A stretch of 64,000 bases of DNA, from assembly GCA_029961685.1 (NCBI GenBank), contig JARWKL010000008.1, forward strand, positions 21,423,981-21,487,980, read 5' to 3'. Origin of the DNA: Aristolochia californica (taxonomy: Eukaryota; Streptophyta; Magnoliopsida; Piperales; Aristolochiaceae). Below, in pieces: positions 18,449-31,809 of the stretch (positions are counted from its first letter, which is position 1; each line of letters begins with the position of its first letter). The translations under genes were made by a program, and so were the position numbers. The notes under the pieces were generated by a model. That model had not been told where the DNA came from. It saw only the letters and a list, made by a program, of their open reading frames with translations, and ran no database searches.

Positions 18449-19362
18449 TTAGGCAAAAGTTGTGCCTAAGGAGTCACTCATATTTTCTGAGTTTTCTGAG
18501 GAGGAAGACTCAGTTTCTAGATGAAGTTCATAGACCTCATCTCCTGGCTGGATGTCAACATAATGGATGATTTCCAATCCTTTTTATTCGGCTACTAACA
18601 TGTAAGTACTGTACCGCCGTTGTTGTTTATCATTTGGACAATCTTTTGCAAAATTTCCTTCTTTCTGGCATATCCAGTATTTGCATTTGCTTAGGGTTTT
18701 CCCCTTTGGGCAGTATGCATTTGACCCTTGACTGGATGTGGGAGGGCCAGAATTTGTTCTTTTCTTAAAGTATCACTTTTTAGGAGTATACCTGGTTGTA
18801 GACCATTTTTGTATCCTAAATTTTTTCTGTTGACATTTCTTAGGATATTTTTCGTTGCTTATGGGAGGTGGTTTTACAACCATAAGCTCCTACATTTTTG
18901 TTTTGGTTTGAACAACATAATGTTTGTTTATTTGCCTTACTATTTTTCTTTTGTAGTTTTTGGGCTTCACAAAGATTTGCCAACATGTCTTGTACAAATC
19001 GATGTCTTCTTCCTAAAATATCAATGTTTAGGAAATTATCCATGGTTAAAGTACCATGTTCTGGATTGTTTTGCCAATATTTTGTAATGTAGTCTTTTTC
19101 AGCTACATGTGCAAATGGTTCTGGCAATTTTGCATAAAAGATAGACAGATAACGTTTCTGGTTTTCTTTTTGCAGTTTATAGAAGTAACTTGCAAACTCG
19201 CAGTAATACTTCTCATAAAAACAAATGTTACAAATTTGTAACTTGTTTAATTTCTGAAGAGTTTCTAAACGTGTTCTTTGTTTAGTACTCTCATTATAGG
19301 CTTCTAGGGTTGGATGTATTCCTAGAAATTCCTTTGATATCTTAACCACTAATCCTTTCAAG
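18449..19362 (-). pseudogene. Capsid protein pseudogene truncated by satellite, unit C
   Basis: Only the C-terminal part remains. From 19,362 downward it reads GLVVKISKEFLGIHPTLEAY, the CFYEKYYCEFASYF core, EPFAHVAEKDYITKYWQNN, DMLANLCEAQKLQKK, then the basic region, knuckle and acidic tail, ending with TAA 18449-18451. Upstream codons are replaced by satellite DNA at 19,360-19,362. The knuckle (18,638-18,679) reads YWICQKEGNFAKDC, so the first Cys and the His ligand are both lost. A frameshift follows HKQRK near 18,845. The tail differs from unit B and agrees with unit A (GTTFA). Confidence 0.83.
19360..19362. other. Junction of pararetrovirus and satellite array
   Basis: Capsid sequence CTAATCCTTTCAAG continues as ATATTGG in units A and B, but here it continues as GGAAAGTGAAAACTCAAG, which is internal satellite sequence (normally preceded by GAGATGAAG). 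The two share AAG at the joint. No target-site duplication can be judged from one side. Confidence 0.85.
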
Positions 19363-22300
19363 GGAAAGTGAAAACTCAAGTTTGGATATAACAAAATAGT
19401 ACACATCTAAAAAGGAAATGCACAATGGAAAAATGTGGAGAGAGATAATTCAAAAAAATGTCTATAATTTTTAGGGATTGTAAACTCTTTTTAGTTTTTA
19501 TATATCAGGTTCTGCAATCGTCGAGAAAAGGGGGAGGGTGGGGGGGATTTTAAACGGAGTGTTGACTGCCATTCCATAGATCATTCCTTACCAAAATATA
19601 GCTCGTTACACATGATAAATCACTTTACAATCATCTATGATCGTTAGGTCATCTTTTTTTCATGGGCAAAATAATGGATTGTTTGACTCAGGTAAATATC
19701 CCACCACATTTTCAGTTGAGAATTTAATGTTATTCTCTTTTAAATGTTTGGATCCATAGGTCATTTGCCTTTTAAACATGTTTCAATCATGCATATCCAT
19801 TTTTTTAAATGTTTAGAAAAATCTTTTTCTCATAATATTCCTAGTTATTAGGGTTGAACTAGTGGAATTTCCAAAACTTGGATAACAAAAATTTTGTGCC
19901 CAATTGTGGTGTGTGAATAAATTTTATTTATTTAAATTTTTTTATCTCTTTAAATTATTTCCATTCATAAACTCTAAAATTTTCATTTTTTTGTGATCTA
20001 TTTGCCTTTTGTCTCTTGTTTTTTTTACGAGATGAAGGGAAAGTGAAAACTCAAGTTTTGATTGAACAAAAAATAATACATCTAAAAAATGAAATGCACA
20101 ATGCACAAATGTAGAGAGAGGTAATTCCAAAAAGTGTTTGTAATTTTTAGGGATTGTAAACTCCTTTTAGGTTTTATATATCAGGTTCTACAATCGTAGA
20201 GAAAAGGGGGAGGGGGGATTTTTTACTGAGTGTTGACTCCCAGTTCATAATTCACTTCGTTCAGAAATATAGCCCGTTACGCATGATAAATCACTTTAAA
20301 AACATCTATGATCGTTAGTTCAATTTTTTTTAAATGGGAAAAATAATGGCTTGTTTGACTTGGGTAAATATCTCACCACACGTTCACTTGAGAATTTAAT
20401 ATTATTCTGTTTAAAAGGTTTGGATCCATTTGTTATTTGCATTTGTAACAAGTTTCTAGCATGCATATCCAATTTTTAAAATGTGTAGAAAAATATTTTT
20501 CTCATAAAATTCCCAGTTATTAGGATTGAACTAGTGGAATTTCCCAAACTTGGATAACAAAACTTTTCTGCTCATTTGTGGTGTGTAAATAAATTTTCTT
20601 TACTTAGATTTGTTTATTGCTTAAAATTTTTTCCTTATATAAACTTTAAAATTTTCATTTTGTTGCGATCTATTTGCCTTCTATCTCTTTTTTTGTTTAC
20701 GAGATGAAGGGAAAGTGAAAACTCAAGTTTGTATTTAAGAAAAAAGAGCACATCTAAAATGGAAATGCACAATGCACAAATATAGAGAGAGATAATTCCA
20801 AAAGTGGATGTAATTTTTAGGGATTGTAAACTCTTATTAGTTTTTATTTATCATGTTCTACAATAGTCGGGAAAAGGGGGAGGTGGGGGATTTTTAACTG
20901 AGTGTTCACTCCCAATCCATAAGTCATTCCTTACAAAAACATACCCCATTAGACATGATAAATCACTTTACAATCATATATGATCGTTAGGTCAGCTTTT
21001 TGTAAATGGGCAAAATTATGGCTTGTTTGACTTAGGTAAATATCCCACCACACGTTCACTTGTGTATTTAATGTTATTCTCTTTAAAAGGTTTGGATCCA
21101 TAGGTCATTTGAATCTTTTACATGTTTCAAGCATGCATATCCATTGTTTAAAACATGTGTAGAAAAATCTCTTTCTTTTAAAATTTTGAGCTATTAGGGT
21201 TGAACTAGCGGAATTACCCTAACTTGGATAACAAAAATTTTGTGTTCATTTGTGTTGTGTGAATAAATTTTCTTTACTTACATTTGTTCATTGCTTTAAA
21301 TTCTTTCCATACATAAACTCTAAAATTTTCATTTTATTGTGATCTATTTGGCTTTTATCTTTTTTCTTGTTTACGAGATGAAGGGAAAGTGAAAAATCAA
21401 GTTTTGATTTAAGAAAAAATTATACATCTAAAATAGAAATGCACAATGCACAAATGTAGAGAGAGATAATTCCAAAAAGTGTCTGTAATTTTTAGAGATT
21501 GTACACTATTTTTAGTTTTTATATATTAGGTTCTGCAATCGTCCAGATAAGGGGGAGGCGGGGGATTTTTAACTGAGTGTTGACTCCCAATCCATAAGTC
21601 ATTCCTTAATAAAATATAGCCCGTTACACTTGATAAATCACTTCACAATCATCTATGATCGTTAGGTGAGCTTTTTGTAAATGGGCAAAATAATGGCTTA
21701 TTTGACTCACGTAATATCCCAACGCATGTTCACTTGTGAATTTAATGTTATTCCCTTTAAAAGGTTTGGATCCATAGGCCATTTGCATCTTTAACTTGTT
21801 TCAAGCATGCATAACCATTTTTTATATCATGTGTAGAAATATCTCTTTCATATAAAATTTCGAACTATTAGGGTTGAACTAGTGGAATTTCCCAAAATTG
21901 GATAACAAAAATTTTGTGTTCATTTGTGGTGTGTGAATAAATTTTCTTTACCTACATTTTTTTATTGCTTTAAATTCTTTCCATACATAAACCCTAAAAT
22001 TTTCATTTTGTTGTGATCTATTTGCCTTTTATCTCTTTTTTTGTTTACGAAATGAAGGGAAAGTCAAAACTGAAGTTTGTATTTAAGAAAAATATACATT
22101 CCAAAAAGTGTCAATAATTTTAAGGGATTGTAAACTCTTAATAGTTTTTATATATCAAGCTCTACAATCGTCGTGAAAAAGGGGAGGCGGGGGATTTTTA
22201 ACTGAGTTTTGACTCCAAATCAATAAACCATTTCTTACAAAAATATACCCCTTACACATGATAAGTCACTTTACAATCATCTATGATCGTTAGGTTAGCT

Positions 22301-25300
22301 TTTTGTAAATGGGCAAAATAATGGCTTGTTTGGCTCTGGTAAATATCCCACCGCACGTTCACTTGAGAATTTTCTGTTATTCTTAATAAAAAGTTTGGAT
22401 CCATAGGTCATTTGCTTCTTTAACATGTATCAAGCATGCATATCCATTTTTTAAAACAAGTGTAGAGAAATCTTTTTATCATAAAATTTCGAGCTATTAG
22501 GGTTGAACTAGTGGAATTTCCCAAACTTGGATAACAAAACTTTTGTGCTCATTGGTGGTGTGTGAATAAATTTTCTTTACTTACATTTGTTTATTGCTCT
22601 AAATTCTTTCCATAGATAAACTTTAAAATTTTCATTTTTTTGTGATCTATTTGCCTTTTATTTCTTTTTTTGTTTCCGAGATGAAGGGAAAGTGAAAACT
22701 CAAGTTTGTACTTAAGAACAAAGTATACATCTAAAATGGAAATGCACAATGCACAAATGTTTAATGAGATAATTCCAAAAAGTGTCAGTAATTTTTAGGG
22801 AATGTAAACTCTTATTAGTTTTTATAATCAGGCTCTACAATCGTCGGGAAAAGGGGGAGGCGAGGGATTTTTAACAGAGGGTTGACTCCCATTCCTAAAA
22901 GTCATTTCTTATAAAAATATACCACGTTACACATGATAAATCACTTTATATTCATCTATGATGGTTAGGTCAGCTTTTTGTAAATTAGACAAATAATGGC
23001 TTGTTTGACTCCAGTAAATATCCCACCGCACGTTTACTTGATAATTTAATGTTATTCTCATTAAAAGGTTTGGATCCATAGGTCATTTTCATCTTTAACA
23101 TGTTTCAAGAATGCATATCCATTTTTTAAAACATGTGTCGAGAAATCTTTTTCTCATAAAATTCCGAGCTATTAGGGTTGAACTAGTGGAATTTCCCAAA
23201 TTTGGATAACAAAACATTTTGCTCATTTGTGGTGAGTGAATAAATTATCTTTACTTACCTTTGTTTATTTCTTTAAATTCTTACCATACATAAACTTTAA
23301 AATTTTCATTTTGTTGTGATCTATTTGCCTTTTATCTTTGTTTTTTTTGTATTTGAGATGAAAGGAAAGTGAAAACTCAAGTTTTGATTTAAGAAAAAAG
23401 TATACATCTAAAAATGAAATGCACAATGCACAAATGTAGAGAGAGATAATTCCAAAACGTGTCTGTAATTTTTAGGGATTGTAAACTCTTTTTAGTTTTT
23501 ATATATCTGGTTTTGCAATCGTCGGGAATGGGGGAGGCAGGGGATTTTTAACGGAGTGTTGATTCCCAATCCATAAGTCATTCCTTACAAAAAATATAGC
23601 CCGTTACGTATGATAAATCACTTTACAATCATCAATGATCGTTAGGTCAGTTTTTTGTAAATGGGCAAAATAATGGCTTGTTTGACTCGGGTAAATATCC
23701 CAACGCATATTCACTTGAGAATGTAATGTTATTACTTTTAAAAGGTTTGGATCCATAGGTCTTTTGCATCTTTAACATGTTTCAAGCATGCCTATCCATA
23801 TTTTAACACATGTGTTGAAAAATCTCTTTCTTTAAAATTCCATGCTATTAGGGTTGAACTAGAGGAATTTCCAAAACTTGGATAACAAAAGTTTTGTGTT
23901 CATTTGTGATGTGTGAATAAATTTTCTTTACTTATATTTGTTTATTGCTTTAAATTTTTTCCATAAAATTTTTATTTTGTTGTGATCTATTTGCTTTTTA
24001 TCTCTTTTTTTGTTTACGAGATGAAGGGAAAGTGAAAACTCAAGTTTTAATTTAAGAAAAAAGTATACATCTAAAATGGAAATGCACAATGCACAAATTT
24101 AGAGAGAGATAATTCTAAAAAGTGTCCATAATTTTTAGGGATTGTAAACTTTTTTTAGTTTTTATATATTAGGTTCTGTAATTGTCAAGAAAAGGGAGAG
24201 GCGGGGTATTTTTAACTGAGTGTTGACTCCCAATCCATTAGTCTTTCATTAAAAAAATTTAGCATGTTACCCATTATAAATCACTTTACAATCATCTATG
24301 ATCGTTAGGTCAGCTTTTTGTAAATTGCCAAGATAATGGCTTGTTGGACTCGGCTAAATATCCCTCCGCACATTCACTTGAGAATTTTATGTTATTCTCT
24401 ATAAAAGGTTTGGATCCATAGGTCATATGCATCTTTAACATGTTTGAAGCATGCATATCCATTTTTTAAAACATGTGTAGAAAAATCTTTTTTCTTATAA
24501 AATTTCGAGCTATTAGGGTTGAACTAGTGGAATTTCCCAAACTTGGATAACAAAACATTTGTGTTCATTTGTGGTGTGTGAATAAATTTTATTTACTTAT
24601 ATTTGTTTATTGCTTTAAATTCGTTCCATTCTTAAACTCTAAAATTTTCATTTTGTTGTGATCTATTTGCCTTTTGTCTCTTTTTTTGTTTACAAGATGA
24701 AGGGAAAGTGAAAAATCAAGTTTTTATTTAAGAAAAAAGTATAGATCTTAAATGGAAATGCCCAATGCACAAATGTAGGGAGAGATAATTCCAAAAAGTG
24801 TATGTAATGTTTTAGGGATTGTAAACTCGTTTTAGTTTTTATATATCAAATTCTGCAATCTTCAAAAAAAGGGGGAGGCGAGGGATTTTATCTGAGTGTT
24901 GAATCCCATTCCATAAGTCATTCCTTACAAAATATAGCCCGTTATGCATGATAAATCACTTTAGAATCATTTAAGATCGTTAGGTCAGCTTTTTGTAAAT
25001 GGGCAAAATAATTTGTTGTTTGACACGGGTAAATATCTCACCGCATGTTCAAATGAGAATTTAATGTTATTCTCTTAAACAGGTTTGGATCTATAGGTCA
25101 GTTGCATCTTTAGCGTGTTTCAAGCATGCATATCCATTTTTTAAAACATGTGTGGACAAATTTCTTTCTTATAAAATTCCGAGCTATTAGGGTTGAACTA
25201 GTGGAATTTCCCAAACTTGGATAACAAAACTTTTGTGTTCATTTGTGGTGTGTAAATAAATTTTCTTTAGTGGCATTTTTCTATTGCTTTAAATTATTTC

Positions 25301-28020
25301 CATACATAAACTCTTAAATTTTCATTTTGTTGTGATCTATTTGCCTTTTATCTCTTTTTTTTTTCGAGATGAAGGGAAAGTGAAAACTCAAGTTTTGATT
25401 TAAGAAAAAAGTATACATCTTAAATGGAAATGCACAATGCAAAAATGTCGAGAGAGATAATTCATAAAAGTGTCTATAATTTTGTAGGGATTGTAAACTC
25501 TTTTTAGTTTTTATATATCAAGTATATCAAGTTCTGCAATCGTCGGGAAAAAGGGGAGGTGGGGATTTTTCACTGAGTGTTGACTTCTAATCCATAAGTC
25601 ACTCATTACAAAAATGTAGCCCGTTGAGCTTGATAAATCACTTTACAATCATTTATGATCATTACGTCCGCTTTTTGTTAATGGGTAAAATAATGGCTTG
25701 TTTCACTCGGGAAATATCCCACAGCACGTTCACTTTAGAATTTAATGTTATTCTCTTTAAAATGTTTGGACCCATACGTCATTTCCATCTTTAACTTGTT
25801 TCAAGCTTCCATATCCATTTTTTAAAAGATGTGTAGAAAAATCTCTTTCTTATAAAATTCAGAGCTATTAGGGTTGAATGAATGGAATTTCCGAAACTTG
25901 GATAACAAAACTTTTGTGTTCATTTGTGGTGTGTGAATAAATTTTCTATACTTACATTTGTTTACTGTTTTAAATTCTTTCCATACATAAACTCTAAAAT
26001 TTTCATTTTGTTGTGATCTATTTGCCTTTTCTCTTTTTTTTTTTGTTTACGAGATGAAGGGAATGTGAAAAGTCATGTTTTGATTTGAGAAAAAAATATA
26101 CATCTAAAATGGAAGTGAACAATGTACAAATGTAAAGAGAGATAATTCATAAAAGTGTCTGTAATTTTTAGGGATTGTAAGCTCTTCTTAGTTTTTATAT
26201 ATCAGGTTCTGCAATTATCGGGAAAAGGGAGAGGTGGAGGATTTTTAACTGAGAGTTGACTGCCAATCCATAAATCATTCCTTAAAAAATATGGCCCTTT
26301 ACGCATGATAAATCACTTTACAATCATGTATGATCGTTAGGTCAGCTTTTTGTAAATGGGAAAAAAATGGCTTGTTTGACTCGAGCAAATATCCCTCTGC
26401 ACATTCACTTGAGAATTTAATGTTATTTCCTTTAAAAGGTTTGGATCCATAGGTCATTTTCATCTTCAACATGTTTCAAGAATGCATATCCATTTTTTAA
26501 ATCATGTGTAGAAAAATCTCTTTCTTATAAAATTCCGAGCTATTAGGGTTGAACTAGTGCAATTTCCCAAATTTGGATAACAAAAATTTCGTGTTCCTTT
26601 GTGGTGTGTGAATAAATTTTCTTTATTTACATTTGTTTATTCCTTTAAAATTTTTCCATACATAAACTCTAAAATTTTCACTTTGTTGTGATCTATTTGC
26701 CTTTAATCTCTTTTTTTTTTTCGAGATGAACAGAAAGTGAAAAATCAAGTTTGTATTTTAGAAAAAAAAGTACAACTGAAATGTAAATGCACACTATACA
26801 AATGTAGAGAGAGATAATTCCAAAAAGTTGCAGTAATTTTTAGGGATTGTAAACTCTTTTTAGTTTTTAAATATCAGGTTCTGCAATCGTCGGGAAAAGG
26901 GGGAGGTGGGAAATTTTTAACGGAGTGTTCACTCCCAATCCGTAAGTCATTGCTTACAATAATATAGCTCGTTACGCATGATAAATCATTTTACAATCAT
27001 CTTTGATCGATAGGTCAGCTTTTTGTAAATGGGCAAAGAAATGGCTTTTTTGAGTCGAGTAAATATCCCACCACACATTCACTTGATTTTTAATGTTATT
27101 CTCTTTAAAAGGTTTGGATCCATAGGTCATTTGCTTCTTTAACAAGTTTCAAGCATGCATATCCATTTTTTAAAACATGTGTAGAAAAATCTCTTTCTTA
27201 TAAAATTCCGAGGTATTAGAGTTGAACTAGTGGAATTTCCCAAACTTGGATAACAAAACTTTTGTGTTCATTTGTGGTGTGTGAAAAAATTTTCTTTACT
27301 TACTTTTTTTATTGCTTACATTCTTTCCATATATAAACTCTAAATTTTCATATTGTTGTGATCTTTTTGCCATTTATCTTTTTTTTTTTTACGAGATGAA
27401 GGGAAAGTGAAAACTCACTTTTTAATTTAAGAAAATAGTATACATCTAAAATGGAAATGCACAATGCACTAATGTAGAGAGAGATAATAATAAAAAGTGT
27501 CTACAATTTGTAGGGATTGTAAACTCTTTTTATTTTTTATATATGAGTTTCTGCAATCGTCAGGAAAAGGGGGAGGCGGGGATTTTTAACGGAGTGTTGA
27601 CTCCCAATCCATAAGTCATTCCTTAAAAAAATATAGCTCATTAGTCATGATAAATCACTTTACAATCATCTCTGATCGTTAGGTCAGCTTTTTGTAAATG
27701 GGCAAAATAATGGCGTGTTTCACTCGAGTAAATATCCCAACGCACGTTCACTTGAGATTTTAATGTTATTCTTTTTAAAAGGTTTCGATCCATAGGTAAT
27801 TTGCATCTTTAACATGTTTCAAGCATGCATATCCATTTTTTAAATCATGTGTAGAAAAATCTCTTTCTTATAAAATTCCGAGCTATTAGGGTTGAACTAG
27901 TCCAATTTCCCAAACTTGGATAACAAAATTTTTGTGTTTATTTGTGGTGTGTGAATAAATTTTTTTTACTTACATTTGTTTATTGCTTTAAAATTTTTCC
28001 ATACATAAACTCTAAAATTT

Positions 28021-28180
28021 TCATTTTGTTGTGATCTATTTGCCTTTAATCTCTTTTTTTTTTGTTTACGAGATGAAGGGAAACTGAAAACTCAAGTTTT
28101 TTCATTTTGTTGTGATCTATTTGCCTTTAATCTCTTTTTTTTGTTTACGAGATGAAGGGAAACTGAAAACTCAAGTTTGT
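28021..28180 (+). repeat. 81-bp tandem duplication inside one monomer
   Basis: The segment starting TCATTTTGTTGTGATCTATT and ending in GAAACTGAAAACTCAAG occurs at 28,021 and again at 28,102. Both copies share GAAACTGAAAAC, so the duplication is recent. The host monomer is lengthened to 729 bp, although it also carries a small deletion near 28,383. Confidence 0.85.
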
Positions 28181-31100
28181 ATTTAAGAAAAAAGAGTACA
28201 TCTAAAATGGAAATGCACAATGCATAAATGTAGAGAGAGATAATTCCAGAAAGTGTCAGTAAATTTTAGGGATTCTAAACTCTTTTTATTTTTTATATAT
28301 CAGGTTCTACAATCGTCGGGGAAAGGGGTAGACAAGGGATTTTTAACTCAGTGTTAACTGAGTGTTGACTCCCAATTCATAAGTCACTTTACAATCATCT
28401 ATGATCGTTAGGTCAACTTTTTGTAAATGGGCAATATAACGGCTTGTTTGACTCGGGTAAATATCCCACCGCACGTTCGCTTGAGTATTTAATGTTATTC
28501 TCTTTAAAAGGTTTGGATCCATTGGTGATTTGAATCTTTAACATGTTTCGAGCATGCATATCCATTTTTTAAAACATGTGTACAAAAATCTCTTTCTTAT
28601 AAAATTTCAAGCTATTAGGGTTGAACATGTGGAATTACCTAAACTTGGATAACAAAAAATTTGTGTTCATTTTTATTGTCTGAATAGATTTCTTTACTTG
28701 CATTTGTTTATTGCTTTAAATTCTTTCCAAATATAAACACTTAAATTTTCATTTTATTGTGATCTATTGCCTTTTATCTCTTTTTTTTTGTTTACGAGAT
28801 TAAGGGAAAGTGAAAACTCAAGTTTTGATTTAAGAAAAAAGTATACATCTAAAATTGATATGCACAATGCACAAATATAGAGGGAGTTAATTCCAAAAAG
28901 TGTCTGTAATTTTTAAGGATTGTAAACTCTTTTTAGTTTTTTTATATCACGTTCAGCACTCGTAGGGAAAAGGGGGAGGCGGGGGATTTTTAACTGGGTG
29001 TTGACTCCCAATCCATAAGTCATTCCTTAAAAAAATATAGCTCTTTACGCATGATAAATCACTTTACTATCATCTTTGATCTTTAGGTCAGCTTTTTGTC
29101 AATGGGGAAAATAATGGCTTGTTTGACTTGGGAAAATATCCCAACGCACATTCACTTGAGATTTTAATGTTATTCTCTTTAAAAGGTTTGGATCCATAGG
29201 TCATTTGAATATTTAACATGTTTGAAGCATGCATATCCATTTTTTAAAGCATGTGTAGAAAAATCTCTTTCTTATAAAATTTCGAGATATTAGGGTTGAA
29301 CTAGTGGAATTAGTCAAACTTGGATAACAAAACTTTTATGTTCATTTGTGTTGTGTGAATAAATTTTATTTACTTACATTTATTTATTGCTTTAAATTTT
29401 TTCCATACATAAACTCCAAAATTTTCATTTTGTTGTGATCTATTTCCCTTTTATCTCTATTTTTGTTTACGAGATGAATGGAAAGTGAAAGCTCAAGGTT
29501 TCATTTAAAAAAAAATATACATCTAAAAGGAAAATGCACAATGCACAAATGTAGAGAGACATAATTCCAAAAAGTATCTGTAATTTTTAAGGATTGTTAA
29601 CTCTTTTTAGTTTTTGTATATCAGTCCTGCAATCGTCGGAAAAGGGGGAGACGAGGGATTTTTAACTGAGTGTTGACTCCCAATCCATAAATATTCCTTA
29701 AAAAAATATAACCCATTACGCATGATAAATCACTTTACAGTCATCAATGATCGTTAAGTCAGCTTTTTGTAAATGGGAAAATAATGGCTTGTTTGACTCG
29801 GGTAAATATCCCACGGCAGGTTCACTTGAAAATTTAATGTTACTGTCTTTAAAAGGTTTGGATCCATAGGTCAGTTGAATCTTTAACATGTTTCAAGCAT
29901 GCATATCCATTTTTTAAAACATGTGTAGACAAATCTCTTTCTGATAAAATTTTGAGATATTTGGGTTGAACTAGTGGAATTACCTAAACTTGGATAACAA
30001 AACTCTTGTGTTCATTTGTATTGAGTGTTTCTAACCTTACATTTGTATATTGCTTTAAATTCTTGCCATACATAAACTATAAAATTTTCATTTTGTTGTG
30101 AACTATTTCCCTTTAATCTCTATTTTTTTTACGAGATGAAGGGAAAGTGAAAACTCAAGTTTTCATTTAAGACAAACGTACATCTAAAATGGAAATTCAC
30201 AATGCACAAATGTCGGAGAGAGACAATTCCACAAAGTGTTTGTAATTTTTAAGAATTGCAAACTCTTTTTAGTTTTTATGTATATGGTTCTGCAATTGTT
30301 AGGAAAAAGGGGAGGCAAGGGATTTTTAATTGAGTGTAGACTCCCAATCCATAAGTCATTCCTTACAAAAATATAACCCGTTACACATGATAAATCACTT
30401 TACATTCATCTATGATCGTTAGGTCAGCATTTTGTAAATGAACAAAATAATGGCTTGTTTGACTCAGGTAAATATCCCACTGCAAAATCTATTGAGAATT
30501 TAATGTTATTCTCTTTAAAAGGTTTGGATCCATAGGTCAATTGCATCTTTAACAAGTTTCAAGCATGCATATCCATTTTTTAAAACATGTGTAGAAAAAT
30601 CTCTTTCTTATAAAATTCCAAGCTATTAGGGTTGAACTAGTGGAATTTCCCATACTTGGATAACAAAAAAATTGTGTTCATTTGTGGTGTGCGAATAAAT
30701 TTTCTTTACTTACATTTTTTTATTGCTTACATTCTTTCCATACATAAACTCTAAAATTTTCTTTTTTTTTTTGGGATGTTTACGAGACGAAGGGAAAGTG
30801 AAAACTCAAGTTTGTATTTAATAAAAAAGTATATATCTAAAACAGAAATGGATAATGCACAAGTGTAGTGAGAGATAATTCCAAAAAGTGTTAGTAATTT
30901 TTAGGGATTGTAAACTCTTTTTAGTTTTTATATATCAGTTCCGCAATCTTCGGGAAAAGATGGAGGCGAGGGATTTTTTACTGAGTGTTGACTCCCAATC
31001 CATAGGTCATTCCTTACAAAAATATAGCCCTTTACACAAGATCAATCACTTTAAAATCATTTACGATCGTTAGGTCGGCTTTTTGTAAATGGGGAAAATA

Positions 31101-31809
31101 ATGGTTTTTTTGACTCTGGTAAATATCCTAGCGCACGTTCACTTGAGAATTTAATGTTATTCTCTTTAAAAGGTTTGGATCCATAGGTCATTTGAATCTT
31201 TAACATGTTTCTAGCATGCATATCTATTTTTTAAAACATGTGTCGAAAAATTTCTTTTTAATAAAATTCCGAGCTATTAGGGTTGAACTAGTGGAATTTC
31301 CCAAACTTGGATAACAAAAAAAATTTTCTTTACTTACATTTGTTTATTGCTTTAAATTCTTTCCATAAATAAACTCTAAAATTTTCATTTTTTTGTGATC
31401 TATTTCCATTTTATCTCTATTTTAGTTTACGAGATGAAGGGAAAGCGAAAACTCAAGTTTTCATTTACGATAAAAGTATAAATCTAAAATGGAAATGCAT
31501 AATGCACAAATGTGGGAGAGAGATTATTCCAAAAAGTGTCTGTAATTTTTAAGGATTGTAAACTGTTTTTAGTTTTTATATATCATTTTTGCAACCGTCA
31601 GGAAAATGGGGAGGCGGGAGATTTTTAACTGAGTTTTGACTCCCAATCCATAACTCATTCCTTTCAAAAAAATATCCTGTTACACATGATAAATCACTTT
31701 CCAATCATATATGATCGTTCGGTCAGCTTTTAGTAAATGGGCAAAATAATGGCTTGTTTGACTCCGGTAAATATCCCAGTGCACGTTCACTTGAGAAGTT
31801 AATGCTATT

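Larger units (their letters stand above)
1..19362 (-). mobile_element. Endogenous pararetrovirus cluster, three tandem decayed units
   Basis: Seen: three copies of a capsid-like reading frame, three copies of a last-ORF protein, four primer-binding-site copies and repeated leader blocks, all on the minus strand; one copy holds a YVDD reverse transcriptase with RNase H. Known: separate capsid (CX2CX4HX4C knuckle) and protease-RT-RNase H genes, a Met-tRNA primer site in a long leader and no integrase are marks of Caulimoviridae. Inference: the units are old integrations, either of a concatemer or amplified later by recombination. Approximate limits are A 1-6,489, B 6,490-14,810 and C 14,811-19,362. 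No integrase and no retrotransposon LTR pair were seen. The genus is not assigned, though separate capsid and polymerase ORFs resemble caulimoviruses and soymoviruses more than petuviruses. Confidence 0.93.
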
